DNA of 64,000 bases from an uncultured Pelagibacteraceae bacterium (GCA_902614975.1 CACMND010000006.1:1-64000), one strand, 5' to 3'. Shown: positions 16,791 through 26,165, counted from the stretch's first letter. Made by a program: numbers and translations. The notes: generated by a model from the letters alone, not told the origin.

Positions 16791-16825
16791 AAATAGTCTC
16801 ATTTAACAAAAAAGAGGGAAATAAC

Positions 16826-17815
16826 ATGAAAATCTTTAAAAGAATAATATTTTCTCTAATTTTCGTTTCTTTTGCCAGTGCAAGTTTGGCGGAAACAAAA
16901 ATGAGAATTACACTTCAATTACCATTAAAGGCTCACTTAGGTCAGAACCTTTTGGTATTTAAAAAAGAATTAGAATCAAGATCAGACATTAAAGTAGAGA
17001 TTTACGACTCCGCACAACTTTACAAAGATAAAGAGGTTCCGCAAGCTGTAGGTTCAGGAGCGATCGAAGCTGGTGTTGCATCTATAACAAGATTTGCAGG
17101 AACTAATCCTGAAGTTGATGTTTTCTATCTTCCATTCTTATTTGACTCAGAACAAAAAGTAAGAAAAGCAACTCAAGCTGGATCTGAGATAAGAGCTATC
17201 CTTGATCCTGCAATAGCAAAGACTGGAGCAGTTCCACTTTATTATCAAGCTTATGGATCAGCAATAATGTTATCTAATGGTGGTCCGATGAAAACTCCGG
17301 CTGACTTTAAAGATAAAAAAATTAGAGTATTTGGAAAAACACTTGGAGCTTTTGTGAGTTCTTTGGGTGGTAAACCAGCATTAATATCTGGATCTGAGCA
17401 ATACTTAGCTTACCAAAGAAATACAGTTGATGCAGGTATGACTGGTGTATCTGGTGTAAAATCTAGAAAATTATATCAAGTAATGGATACTTTAACAGTT
17501 ACAAATCATGGCGATATCGAATTCGTTGTTGTTGCTAATGATAAATGGCTAAGCTCATTAACTCAAAAACAAAGAGACGCTATAGCTGAAGCATCAAAAG
17601 TAGCTGAAAAAGCTGTTAGAGATGACATGGCTAACATCGAGGCTGGCGCTTACAAAGAAGCAAAAGCAAATGGAATGAACATTGTAAACCTAAGTAGTTC
17701 TGAAGTTTCTGCTCTTAAAAAAGCATCGTCATCTGTTATTGATGATTACATTTCTAGAACAGGTGGAGCTGGTGGAGTTGGTGATCAACTTGTAAAAGCT
17801 GCAAACAAACTTTAA
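16826..17815 (+). CDS. dctP: TRAP transporter substrate-binding protein DctP
   Basis: A 329-residue periplasmic protein with a signal peptide (MKIFKRIIFSLIFVSFASASLA). The DctP fold is shown by the FKDKKIRVFGKTLGAFVSSLGGKP segment, by QYLAYQRNTVDAGMTGVSGVKSRKLYQVMDTLTVTNHG, and by the late KWLSSLTQKQRDAIAEAS helix. Arg166 in KKIRVFGK is close to the usual position of the carboxylate-binding Arg, suggesting an organic acid ligand. AGAGGGAAATAAC provides a strong Shine-Dalgarno. It leads an operon with dctQ, dctM and metabolic genes. Confidence 0.9.
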   Translation: MKIFKRIIFSLIFVSFASASLAETKMRITLQLPLKAHLGQNLLVFKKELESRSDIKVEIYDSAQLYKDKEVPQAVGSGAIEAGVASITRFAGTNPEVDVFYLPFLFDSEQKVRKATQAGSEIRAILDPAIAKTGAVPLYYQAYGSAIMLSNGGPMKTPADFKDKKIRVFGKTLGAFVSSLGGKPALISGSEQYLAYQRNTVDAGMTGVSGVKSRKLYQVMDTLTVTNHGDIEFVVVANDKWLSSLTQKQRDAIAEASKVAEKAVRDDMANIEAGAYKEAKANGMNIVNLSSSEVSALKKASSSVIDDYISRTGGAGGVGDQLVKAANKL

Positions 17816-17826
17816 ATCGTATAAAT

Positions 17827-17848
17827 ACCCCGCACTTAAGTGCGGGGT
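17827..17848 (+). promoter_or_regulatory. Stem-loop between dctP and dctQ
   Basis: A perfect inverted repeat with arms ACCCCGCACTT and AAGTGCGGGGT starts 11 bases after the dctP stop and is followed by TTTC. With a minimal loop at the centre it forms a strong GC-rich hairpin, notable in this AT-rich genome. The dctQ ATG is only 6 bases after it, so the GCGGGG of the 3' arm may contain the dctQ Shine-Dalgarno. It resembles a partial terminator or processing site. Confidence 0.75.
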
Positions 17849-17854
17849 TTTCAA

Positions 17855-18331
17855 ATGAATACCTACGACAAAATTGTAAAATATTCTGGCTATTTAGCTT
17901 CAGCATTATTTATTATGATAGGCTTTATAGTTTCTTATGAAGTTATCATGAGATACATATTTAATTCACCTACTATTTGGGTAAACGAAATTTCTCGATT
18001 TTTACAAATTTGGGCTACTTATTTAGCTTTAACTTATACTTTTCATAAAAATGATTTTATCAGAATAACAGTTATATATGACAAAGTAGGAGATAAAGGA
18101 AAAAAGATATTAGATTTAATAAGTGCAATATTCATTTTAATTTTTAGTGGATTTGTACTTTATTATGGATGGTTAATTGCTTACGACTCTCTTAAAGTTG
18201 GAAGAACAAGCTCTACAATTTTAGATGTTCCATCCTTTCTTACTGAATTTGCAATACCATTATGTTTTGCATTTTTGGTTTTAAGAGTGCTTTTTGAAGT
18301 ACCTAAATACATCAAAGATATAATTAAATGA
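17855..18331 (+). CDS. dctQ: TRAP transporter small permease DctQ
   Basis: A 158-residue membrane protein with four hydrophobic helices. The family core is seen as SYEVIMRYIFNSPTIWVNEISRFLQIWATYL, including the VNE/RF segment. It stabilises DctM and holds the contact surface for DctP. An earlier GTG at 17840 lies inside the hairpin and would be unusual; the ATG at 17855 gives a normal DctQ N-terminus. Its end overlaps dctM by 4 bases. Confidence 0.88.
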   Translation: MNTYDKIVKYSGYLASALFIMIGFIVSYEVIMRYIFNSPTIWVNEISRFLQIWATYLALTYTFHKNDFIRITVIYDKVGDKGKKILDLISAIFILIFSGFVLYYGWLIAYDSLKVGRTSSTILDVPSFLTEFAIPLCFAFLVLRVLFEVPKYIKDIIK

Positions 18332-19599
18332 CAGTAGCAATAATCTTATTTTTGTTATTTTTTGTACTTTTTTTAGGAGTGCCAATAGCATTTGGTTTAG
18401 GTTCTATAGGATTGGGTTTAATGTTATTTGGAGATATTTCTCCTTTAATGATCCCACAAACTTTTTACAGTGTGGCAGATAACTTTATTTTATTAGCTGT
18501 TCCGATGTTTTTGATGATGTCTAATATACTGTTAAAAGCAGGTGTTGGAGAAGATCTATTTAATTTTGCTCAAAGCTGGGTTGGAAATTTTCCAGGCGGT
18601 TTAGCAATAGCAACTATAGTTTCTTGCAGTATTTTCGCTGCTATATCTGGATCATCAGTGGCTACTGCAGCAACAATTTCAACTGTAGCATTTCCTGCAA
18701 TGATTAATAGAGGTTATCACAGAAACTTTACTTTAGGTATTTTGGCAGCAGGCGGAACTTTAGGGATTTTAATTCCTCCATCAATTCCAATGATTGTTTA
18801 TGCATTTGTTGTTGAAGAGTCTGTACTAAGTATGTTTCTTGCGGGAATTGGGCCAGGAATAGTTTTAGCATTATTTTTTATTATCTTTTCAGTTTTTTAC
18901 GTAAAATTTTTTAATAAAGAAGTTCAAAATGTATCCAGCACTTTAGAAGAAAAAATTAAATACACAAAAAGAGGTTTGCCAATATTATTAATGGCCTTCA
19001 TCATGCTGGGTGGAATTTATGCTGGAATTTATACACCAACAGAAGCAGGTGGTATTGGTTTTTTAATATCATTTATCTATGTTGTGGCTAAAAAAAGATT
19101 AGATTTTAAAGGTTTTATCGAAGCTGGTTTGGAGACAATGAAAACTACAGTTACTATATTTATCATTATTGCAGGAGCAAAAGTTTTTGGTAAAGCAATT
19201 TCTCTTTATAGAATTCCTCAAGATTTATCGTCTTTCATAGTTACTAATATTAATGAGACTGGTTTATTTATACTTGTTGTTTGTATTACTTTGTTAATCT
19301 TAGGATTTATAATGGAAACCCTGTCATTAATTTTAATCATGATGCCTATATTTTCGATTTCAATTGCTGCAATGAATATTGATTTAATTTGGTTTGGAAT
19401 AATTTTTACATTAATGATTGAGTGTGCATTAATTACACCCCCGGTTGGACTAAATATTTATGTTCTCCAAGCAATTGGTAAAGCAAAAATGTCAGAAATA
19501 GCTAAAGGTGTGATACCTTTTGTCATTATAATGTTATTTACAGTATTTGTTATTTACTTATTCCCTGACCTAGCATTATATATACCTTTTAAATTATAA
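18328..19599 (+). CDS. dctM: TRAP transporter large permease DctM
   Basis: A 423-residue membrane protein with about twelve hydrophobic segments. The two hallmark hairpin regions are present: SCSIFAAISGSSVATAATIST and AGGTLGILIPPSIPMIVYAF in the first half, and TLMIECALITPPVGLNIYVLQ in the second. It carries the sodium-coupled translocation pathway. It starts inside dctQ (ATGA overlap) and ends two bases before the isocitrate-lyase-family gene. The substrate is probably an organic acid, unspecified. Confidence 0.92.
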   Translation: MTVAIILFLLFFVLFLGVPIAFGLGSIGLGLMLFGDISPLMIPQTFYSVADNFILLAVPMFLMMSNILLKAGVGEDLFNFAQSWVGNFPGGLAIATIVSCSIFAAISGSSVATAATISTVAFPAMINRGYHRNFTLGILAAGGTLGILIPPSIPMIVYAFVVEESVLSMFLAGIGPGIVLALFFIIFSVFYVKFFNKEVQNVSSTLEEKIKYTKRGLPILLMAFIMLGGIYAGIYTPTEAGGIGFLISFIYVVAKKRLDFKGFIEAGLETMKTTVTIFIIIAGAKVFGKAISLYRIPQDLSSFIVTNINETGLFILVVCITLLILGFIMETLSLILIMMPIFSISIAAMNIDLIWFGIIFTLMIECALITPPVGLNIYVLQAIGKAKMSEIAKGVIPFVIIMLFTVFVIYLFPDLALYIPFKL

Positions 19600-19601
19600 A
19601 T

Positions 19602-20477
19602 ATGTTTTCAAAGATAAAATCAAAAGATAAAGCAGAACAATTAAGACAATTATTAAATGGACCAGAAATAATTGTAATGCCTGGATGCTTTGATGCATTA
19701 TCAGCAAAATTAATTGAAAGAGAAGGTTTGAAAGTTGGATTTATGTCTGGCTTCAGTGTTTCATCTACAAAGCTTGGTATGCCGGACACAGGTTTAATTT
19801 CTTTTTCTGAAATGGCAGAACAAGTAAGAAATATATGTAATGCTACATCAATTCCAATAATATTTGATGGGGATACTGGATATGGAAATTCAGTGAACGT
19901 ATTTAGAACTGTAAGAGGATATGCGGATGCAGGAGCAGCTGGTGTGATGATTGAAGACCAAAAGTGGCCAAAAAAATGTGGTCACACAAAGGGTAAAGAT
20001 GTTGTCGATCTTGATGAGGCAAACTCAAGAATTAAAGCAGCGGTGGATGCAAGAGAATATGGAAATAAAGATATCTTAATAATGGCAAGAACTGATGCCA
20101 TAGCAACTAGAGGATTAGATGATGCAATTAAAAGAATGCAATCATTTTCAAAACTTGGTGTTGATATTTTATTTATTGAAGCTGTTAAAAATAAAGAAGA
20201 TATGAAAAGAATTATCAAAGAAGTTCCAGGTCATCATATGTTAAATTTGATCGAAGATGGTGAAACCCCATTATTAGAAATTAATGAAATAGAGGAAATT
20301 GGTTATAAAATTGCTGTAATGCCTCTAACCCTAATGAGTGCATCAGTAAAAACGATGCAAGAATGTTTGAATAATATGAAAAATAAAGTTTATAATAAAA
20401 ATGTTTCTAAATTTTCAGACTTAAGAGATATAGTTGGCTTCAACGAATATTACGATATTGAAGACAAATATAAATAA
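19602..20477 (+). CDS. Isocitrate lyase/PEP mutase family enzyme (2-methylisocitrate lyase-like)
   Basis: A 291-residue TIM-barrel enzyme of the ICL/PEPM superfamily. The metal and phosphate/carboxylate region is DGDTGYGN (89-96), EDQ occurs at 118-120, and the catalytic KKCGH is at 124-128. Such enzymes cleave 2-methylisocitrate, isocitrate-like or oxaloacetate-like substrates, or act as carboxy-lyases. The Cys of KKCGH supports a C-C lyase over a phosphonomutase. It follows dctM by 2 bases, so its substrate is probably derived from what the TRAP imports. Confidence 0.85.
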   Translation: MFSKIKSKDKAEQLRQLLNGPEIIVMPGCFDALSAKLIEREGLKVGFMSGFSVSSTKLGMPDTGLISFSEMAEQVRNICNATSIPIIFDGDTGYGNSVNVFRTVRGYADAGAAGVMIEDQKWPKKCGHTKGKDVVDLDEANSRIKAAVDAREYGNKDILIMARTDAIATRGLDDAIKRMQSFSKLGVDILFIEAVKNKEDMKRIIKEVPGHHMLNLIEDGETPLLEINEIEEIGYKIAVMPLTLMSASVKTMQECLNNMKNKVYNKNVSKFSDLRDIVGFNEYYDIEDKYK

Positions 20478-20698
20478 TGTTTCCAAAAAAATTCTCTAAA
20501 ATTCTTTTCGTTTTTTTTATGGGTTTAGGAATGAGTTTGTTAATGACCCTAATTATTACATTTATAAATACAGGTTATGATGAATTTTATTATAAAAGAT
20601 TTTTCAAAGCTTGGTCTATTAGTTTGCCAGTTGCATTAGTTGCAACAACTTTTGTTGCACCGTTGGTTAATAAATTAGTGGAAAAAATTACTAAATAG
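20477..20698 (+). CDS. DUF2798-like small membrane protein
   Basis: A 73-residue protein with two hydrophobic helices (FSKILFVFFMGLGMSLLMTL and WSISLPVALVATTFVAPLV). Length, position of the helices and the terminal LVNKLVEKITK fit the DUF2798 family of small inner-membrane proteins of unknown function. The ATG overlaps the upstream stop by one base. It lies inside the TRAP/lyase/dehydrogenase operon, so it may assist the transporter, though this is only inference from position. Confidence 0.7.
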   Translation: MFPKKFSKILFVFFMGLGMSLLMTLIITFINTGYDEFYYKRFFKAWSISLPVALVATTFVAPLVNKLVEKITK

Positions 20699-20710
20699 AG
20701 AGGATGTCAT

Positions 20711-21625
20711 ATGAGTGAAAATATAGCTTTTATAGGAGTTGGTAATATGGGAAACCCAATGGCCTGTAATTTAAAGAACGCAGGGAAAAAGGTTAAGGTT
20801 TTTGATGTTTCTAAAGAAATGATTGATAAAGCAGTTGAAAATAATCTTGATGTTGAGAAGGATTTTGGAAAACTAATCAATAGTGAAACGTCTGTAGTAA
20901 TCACTATGTTACCCGAGGGAAAACATTCAAAAGAAGTTTATTTAAAAGAAAATGGTGTTCTAGATAAAGTTTCTAAAAATTGTCTACTAATAGATTGTTC
21001 AACAATCGATATAGATACCTCTAAAGAAATAGGAAAGAAGGCAAATGAAAAAGGTATTAAGATGATTGATGCACCAGTAAGTGGTGGAGTGATGGGTGCA
21101 CAAAAAGCAACTTTAAATATTATGGTTGGTGGATCAAATGATGCATTTAATCAAGCTTTACCTATTTTAAAATTAATGGGTAAAAATATTTATCATGCTG
21201 GAGAGATAGGAAGCGGAAACGGTGCAAAGATTTGTAACAACATGTCTCTTGGAATAACAATGATTGCTGCTTCAGAGTCATTAATGTTAGCAAGAAGATT
21301 GAATATAGATATAAAGAAAGTTCATGAAATTATGAAAAATGCTTCCGGAAATAGTTGGCCTATTTCAGTTTATCCACCTTTACCTGGATTAATTGAAGGA
21401 ACTCCATCTAACAATAAATATAAGCCAGGCTTTTCTGCAGGTATGATGAACAAAGATTTAAAACTTGCAAATGAATGTGCTAAAAATGCAAATGCATCTA
21501 CTCCATTAGGAGAGATGGCATTAGAAATATATTCAAAGTTTTGTGAAGACGGAAACGGTTCGAAAGATTTTTCCGCTATATCAAAGGTTATTGGTGGAGA
21601 TGCTTGGGATTATCCAATAGAATAA
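20711..21625 (+). CDS. 3-hydroxyisobutyrate dehydrogenase-like enzyme
   Basis: A 304-residue beta-hydroxyacid dehydrogenase. The nucleotide-binding GVGNMGNPMACNL is at 9-21, the substrate-binding DAPVSGGVMGAQ at 120-131 and catalytic Lys173 in GSGNGAKICNN. The C-terminal GFSAGMMNKDLKLANE and KDFSAISKVI are typical of true MmsB enzymes of valine breakdown. Other members reduce tartronate semialdehyde or related acids. AGAGGATGTC lies before the ATG. It is the last gene of the TRAP operon, abutting a convergent gene. Confidence 0.88.
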   Translation: MSENIAFIGVGNMGNPMACNLKNAGKKVKVFDVSKEMIDKAVENNLDVEKDFGKLINSETSVVITMLPEGKHSKEVYLKENGVLDKVSKNCLLIDCSTIDIDTSKEIGKKANEKGIKMIDAPVSGGVMGAQKATLNIMVGGSNDAFNQALPILKLMGKNIYHAGEIGSGNGAKICNNMSLGITMIAASESLMLARRLNIDIKKVHEIMKNASGNSWPISVYPPLPGLIEGTPSNNKYKPGFSAGMMNKDLKLANECAKNANASTPLGEMALEIYSKFCEDGNGSKDFSAISKVIGGDAWDYPIE

Positions 21626-22186
21626 TTACCACGAGGAATTTGGACTTTCCAAAAATTTTAACTCATCTGGTGTAGATTTTCTTCCCATAACTTTATTTCG
21701 ATGAGGATATCTATGAAATCTTTTAATTGCAGCTGTATGATCTTTCCAAAATTTTTTTATATCATTGTAGTTTGGATGGTTAGATAAATAGTTATCCAAC
21801 AATTTATATGCTCTATGATGATCTATAACTTCTTCGCTGTGAATGTATGGCAGTAGCATGAAAAAACGTTGATATTCATCCATTTGATCAAGATACCCGT
21901 TATAAACTGCATCATTTACTATCAGTCTTGCTTTATGGTCAAACTCGAAAGCTTTTTTATCGTCTCTATATAAATTTCTTGAAAATTGATCCAATAAAAT
22001 AACTAAAGCTAGAGTGCTTAATGGTTCATCTTGCCAATCATCATATTCATTTAAAGTAGCTTTTTCATGATCATCTTTGAATTTGTCTCTAATCAATTGA
22101 TCAAAATTATCATCTCTTTTAAATCGCTTTTCAACGACCATATCATCAAACCAAAAATCTAATATTGCTTTGGCTCTATCATTCAT
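21626..22186 (-). CDS. DUF924 family protein
   Basis: A 186-residue helical protein of the DUF924 family, whose fold is tetratricopeptide-like. Characteristic segments are AILDFWFDD, ALVILLDQFSRNLYRDDKKAFEFDHKAR and QRFFMLLPYIHSEEVIDH. Function is unknown in the family. I prefer the ATG at 22186 over one at 22198, since AKAILDFWF should lie close to the N-terminus. It overlaps the end of the AhpD-like gene by 8 bases and is presumably co-transcribed with it. Confidence 0.82.
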   Translation of the reverse strand: MNDRAKAILDFWFDDMVVEKRFKRDDNFDQLIRDKFKDDHEKATLNEYDDWQDEPLSTLALVILLDQFSRNLYRDDKKAFEFDHKARLIVNDAVYNGYLDQMDEYQRFFMLLPYIHSEEVIDHHRAYKLLDNYLSNHPNYNDIKKFWKDHTAAIKRFHRYPHRNKVMGRKSTPDELKFLESPNSSW

Positions 22187-22571
22187 AAACTTTATCAACT
22201 TTTACCTGATATGACTCAACAAGTCTGTTGGTTTCATTTGCCATTGCAACGACTGCTATAAGTTCACTTAACATCTCAGTAGTAGCACCTTTAGATTTAG
22301 CAGCGATACTGTGAGATTTAATACAATACTCACAACTATTTGTCATTGAAACTGCAACATAAATAAGCTCTTTTGTCATTTCATCTAAAGCACCTTTTTT
22401 CATCACTTGCTGTATAGAATTCCAAGTTCTCTCTAAAGTTTCTGGGTTGTTGGCTAACATTTTCCAAAAATTGTTTATGTAGTCTGTATTTCTCTTCTTT
22501 TTTATATCTTCAAATACCTCTTTCACCTTTCCTGAAGCATCAGCTTCTTCAATCATATTAAAAACTGCCAT
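22179..22571 (-). CDS. Carboxymuconolactone decarboxylase (AhpD-like) family protein
   Basis: A 130-residue all-helical protein. The motif CEYCIKSH gives Cys80, Cys83 and His87, the CxxC/His arrangement of AhpD-like alkylhydroperoxidases rather than the plain decarboxylase. It therefore probably acts in peroxide or thiol redox chemistry. A strong Shine-Dalgarno (GGAGG in mRNA sense) precedes the ATG. Its 3' end overlaps the DUF924 gene, and it starts 9 bases downstream (in its own direction) of the peptide ABC operon end, so read-through is possible. Confidence 0.87.
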   Translation of the reverse strand: MAVFNMIEEADASGKVKEVFEDIKKKRNTDYINNFWKMLANNPETLERTWNSIQQVMKKGALDEMTKELIYVAVSMTNSCEYCIKSHSIAAKSKGATTEMLSELIAVVAMANETNRLVESYQVKVDKVYE

Positions 22572-22580
22572 TTCACCTCC

Positions 22581-24263
22581 TTAATTGTAAATTGTTTCTA
22601 TTTTAGGCATTAATCTTAATAATTCCTTAGTATATTCATGATTTGGATTTTTAAACAACTCTTCTGTCTCAGAAACCTCGCATAGTTTTCCATTCCTTAA
22701 AACTCCAATGTCATCACACATTTGTCGTACAACTGGTAGATCATGACTTATAAAAAGTATAGTTAAATTAAGTTGTTCTTGTAAATCTTTAAGTAAATTT
22801 AGTATTTGAGCCTGAATACTCACATCCAAAGCAGATGTTGGTTCATCACAAACTAATAATCTTGGTTTTGTTGCTAACGCTCTTGCAATAGAAATTCTTT
22901 GTCTTTGTCCTCCCGAAAACTCGTGCGGATATCTTTCAGCTGAAGACTTAGATAACTCTACCGAGTCTAAGAGATCATTTATATACTCATTTAATTCATT
23001 AGAGCTAATATTTGCATCATGTAACTTTATAGGCTCAGCAATGATATCTTTAACCTTAAGCCTACCATTCAACGAAGAGTATGGATCTTGAAATATCATT
23101 TGAATTTGTTTTCTGAATTTAAGTAATTCTTTGTTACTTTTTATATTATTAATACATACATCATCGAAATATATTTCACCTGAGGTGGGTTTAAATAAAT
23201 TAACAATCATTTTTGCAATTGTAGTCTTTCCACTGCCACTTTCACCAACAAGTCCAAAAGATTTTCCTTCTTGTATATTAAATGAAACAGTATCAACTGC
23301 TAATACATTACTTTGAGATTTTTCTGTAAAAAAACCTTCATTAAAAGTTTTAGAAAGATTTTTTATTTGAACTAAATCTTTTTTTGAAATTTCTCTTTTA
23401 TTCCATCTGTTTAAAATTTTTAAATTAATATTTTCCTGGTTATTATTTTCTTTCTCTATAATTTTAAATCTGGATATCTTTTTATTTGTGGGAGGAACAG
23501 AACTAACTAAACTTTTTGTATAAGTTTCTTTTGGTTCTGTTAATATTTGCTTTGTTGTTCCCAATTCTACCAAATTACCATTTTTCATTACAGCAACTCT
23601 ATTGGTGGTCTCTGCTATAACCCCCATATCATGTGTGATTAATATAACTGCTAAATTTCTCTCTTTAGTCAGCTTTTTGATAAGTTCTAATATTTGTGAT
23701 TGTATTGATACATCAAGTGCAGTTGTGGGCTCATCTGCAATTAACAACTCTGGTTCACAACATAGAGAAAGTGATATAACAACCCTTTGTCTCATACCTC
23801 CTGAAAATTGATGAGGATAATCATTAAATCTTTTATCAGCATCTTTTATGCCTACTTCTTTTAAAAGATTTATTGATTTTTCTTTTGCTTCTGAGTTACT
23901 GAGGTTTAGATGAGTTTGGATTGTTTCAATAAGTTGTTGTCCAATTGTTAAGATAGGATTTAAAGATGTCTGGGGATCTTGAAAAATAAATCCAATTTTT
24001 TTTCCTCTTAAACTTAGAATATTTTTTTTATTTTCATGAATATTTATGTCACTTAAATAAATTGATCCTTCAGATACTTTCCCTGGTTCGTCAATTAAAT
24101 CAATTATTGCATTTGCAACGGTACTTTTTCCAGAACCAGATTCCCCAACTAATCCTACGATTTCTCCTCTTTTTATCTCAATATTAACGTCTTTTGCAGC
24201 ATGAACCGTCTCTTTTCTCAATTTATAATCCACGCTTAAATTTTGTATTTTTAAAAAACTCAT
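22581..24263 (-). CDS. Peptide ABC transporter ATPase, fused DppD-DppF type
   Basis: A 560-residue protein containing two complete ABC ATPase domains. The first has Walker A GLVGESGSGKST and signature FSGGMRQRV; the second has GLVGESGSGKTT and FSGGQRQRI. Both have DEPT Walker B ends and the oligopeptide-type C-terminal segments (LFKNPNHEYTKELL). In many bacteria DppD and DppF are separate genes; the single fused form resembles YejF/GsiA. It energises the permeases encoded just upstream in transcription and overlaps the dppC-type gene by 4 bases. Confidence 0.93.
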   Translation of the reverse strand: MSFLKIQNLSVDYKLRKETVHAAKDVNIEIKRGEIVGLVGESGSGKSTVANAIIDLIDEPGKVSEGSIYLSDINIHENKKNILSLRGKKIGFIFQDPQTSLNPILTIGQQLIETIQTHLNLSNSEAKEKSINLLKEVGIKDADKRFNDYPHQFSGGMRQRVVISLSLCCEPELLIADEPTTALDVSIQSQILELIKKLTKERNLAVILITHDMGVIAETTNRVAVMKNGNLVELGTTKQILTEPKETYTKSLVSSVPPTNKKISRFKIIEKENNNQENINLKILNRWNKREISKKDLVQIKNLSKTFNEGFFTEKSQSNVLAVDTVSFNIQEGKSFGLVGESGSGKTTIAKMIVNLFKPTSGEIYFDDVCINNIKSNKELLKFRKQIQMIFQDPYSSLNGRLKVKDIIAEPIKLHDANISSNELNEYINDLLDSVELSKSSAERYPHEFSGGQRQRISIARALATKPRLLVCDEPTSALDVSIQAQILNLLKDLQEQLNLTILFISHDLPVVRQMCDDIGVLRNGKLCEVSETEELFKNPNHEYTKELLRLMPKIETIYN

Positions 24264-25189
24264 TTTTTTAATTTAGGATTAAGTGTGTCTCTCATCCAAT
24301 CTCCTAATAGATTAATCGAAAAAGCTAAAACAACTAAGAATATTGCTGGGAAAAAGGTAATCCACCATTCACCAGAAAATAAAAAATCATTTCCAAGTCT
24401 AATCAGAGTTCCTAAAGAAGGAGTAGTTGGAGGAACGCCAACACCTAGAAAACTCAATGTGGCTTCTGCAATGATTGCTAATGCAAGACCTATGGTTCCA
24501 ATAACAAGCACCGGTCTCATTATATTTGGAAGAATATGTTTAAACATTACTATAAAATTAGAAACTCCAATAATTGTTGAGGCTGAAACATAATCTTTAT
24601 TTTTTTCAACTAAAGTTGCTGCTCTTGATACTCTTGCAAACTGTGGCCACTCTGAAATACCAATTGCAAAAATTAAAACATATATTGCCATCTCGTCATG
24701 AAGTTCACGCGAAATTATACCTCGAGCAATACCATCAACCAGAAGAGCCATCAAAATACTTGGAACTGTTAACTGAACATCAGTTAATCTCATAACAATC
24801 ATTTCATACTTTCCACCAAAAAAACCAGCAGTAAGACCTAATCCAACTCCTAAAATTAAACTAAATAAAATTGCTGAGAAACCAACAATCAAAGATATTC
24901 TAGATCCATAAAGAATAGTTGATAACATATCTCTTCCTTGTCCGTCAGTACCAAGTAAAAATTCTACTTTTCCATCACTAGTCCAAGATGGTGGAGTGAA
25001 TGCATCCATTAAAGATAAAGATGATGGATCGAATGGATTATAAGGTGTGATAAATTCTACAAAAAATGAACAGAAAAATATTATTACTAATAAAATCGAT
25101 GAAACTATTGCTGTAGGAGATTTTATAAAACTAAAATAAATTTCACTATCTTTTATTTTATCCCAAGATGTTAAAGCTTTATTATCCAC
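24260..25189 (-). CDS. dppC: Peptide ABC transporter permease, DppC type
   Basis: A 309-residue inner-membrane permease with a cytoplasmic N-terminal tail and six hydrophobic helices. The extracytoplasmic segment LLGTDGQGRDMLSTILYGSRIS is the hallmark of DppC/OppC. The coupling helix is near YVSASTIIGVSNFIVMFKHILPN. It pairs with the DppB-type permease, whose gene overlaps it by 8 bases. The cargo is a peptide or other cationic or opine-like compound. Confidence 0.92.
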   Translation of the reverse strand: MDNKALTSWDKIKDSEIYFSFIKSPTAIVSSILLVIIFFCSFFVEFITPYNPFDPSSLSLMDAFTPPSWTSDGKVEFLLGTDGQGRDMLSTILYGSRISLIVGFSAILFSLILGVGLGLTAGFFGGKYEMIVMRLTDVQLTVPSILMALLVDGIARGIISRELHDEMAIYVLIFAIGISEWPQFARVSRAATLVEKNKDYVSASTIIGVSNFIVMFKHILPNIMRPVLVIGTIGLALAIIAEATLSFLGVGVPPTTPSLGTLIRLGNDFLFSGEWWITFFPAIFLVVLAFSINLLGDWMRDTLNPKLKK

Positions 25190-26165
25190 TAGCTGAATCT
25201 CCTTTAACTCTAATTCTTGGGTCTATAAAGTAATACAAGATATCGACTATAAAATTTATCATTACAAAAACGAATGCTATAAATACTAAATATGCTGACA
25301 TAATTGGAATATCTACAAACTGAACAGCTTGAATGAAAAGAAATCCCATACCTGGCCATTGAAATACTGTTTCCGTAATAATTGAAAATGCAATTAATGT
25401 TCCAATATTTATACCAGCAATAGTTATTACTGGAATTAGTCCATTTTTAAGTGCGTGCTTATAATTAATGCTTTTTTCATTAATACCTCTTGCTCTTGCA
25501 AACTTTATGTAATCAGTCTGAAGTATTTCCATCATTTCTGCTCTAACGAGTCTGATTATATAAGTCATTTGAAAAAGGCTTAAAGTAACTGATGGTAATA
25601 TAATTGCTTTTAAACCTGAGATGGTTAAAAAGCCTGTCGACCAAAATCCTAGATCTACCACCTCGCCTCTTCCAAACGATGGTAGAACGCCCAATATAAC
25701 TGCAAAAAGATAAATAAATAAAATACCAATTACAAAAGTTGGAAGAGAAACTCCTAATAAAGAAACTGCTAAGATAAAATCACTCAAAAAACCTTTTCTT
25801 TTTATGCCTGTATATACTCCCAATAAAGTACCAGAAACCAATGCAATTAGAGCGGATATTAAAACTAATTCAATTGTTGCTGGTAATCTTTCGATGATTA
25901 ATTCTGATACAGGTCTTCTTAATTGATAAGATATTCCAAATTCTCCTTTTGAAGCATTAATTATAAACCTAGTAAATTGTACATGAATTGGGTCCATTAA
26001 ACCCAAAGTTTCTCTTAACTCAGCTCTTTCCTCGTCTGATGTTTCCTCACCTACCATGTTATTTATTGGGTCTCCTACAAAATTAAAAAGAGAGAAAGAT
26101 ACAAAAGCTACGACAAGCATAACCATTGCAGATTGAAACAATCGTTTGAAAAAATACTTTATCAA
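25182..26165 (-). CDS. dppB: Peptide ABC transporter permease, DppB type
   Basis: A 327-residue inner-membrane permease. The N-terminal KYFFKRLFQSAMVMLVVAFVSF and the segment LGLMDPIHVQFTRFI are diagnostic of DppB/OppB, and the coupling loop contains DYIKFARARGINEKSINYKHALKNGLIP. It begins 22 bases beyond the stem-loop that follows the binding-protein gene. It forms the membrane channel with the DppC-type protein. Confidence 0.92.
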   Translation of the reverse strand: MIKYFFKRLFQSAMVMLVVAFVSFSLFNFVGDPINNMVGEETSDEERAELRETLGLMDPIHVQFTRFIINASKGEFGISYQLRRPVSELIIERLPATIELVLISALIALVSGTLLGVYTGIKRKGFLSDFILAVSLLGVSLPTFVIGILFIYLFAVILGVLPSFGRGEVVDLGFWSTGFLTISGLKAIILPSVTLSLFQMTYIIRLVRAEMMEILQTDYIKFARARGINEKSINYKHALKNGLIPVITIAGINIGTLIAFSIITETVFQWPGMGFLFIQAVQFVDIPIMSAYLVFIAFVFVMINFIVDILYYFIDPRIRVKGDSASG

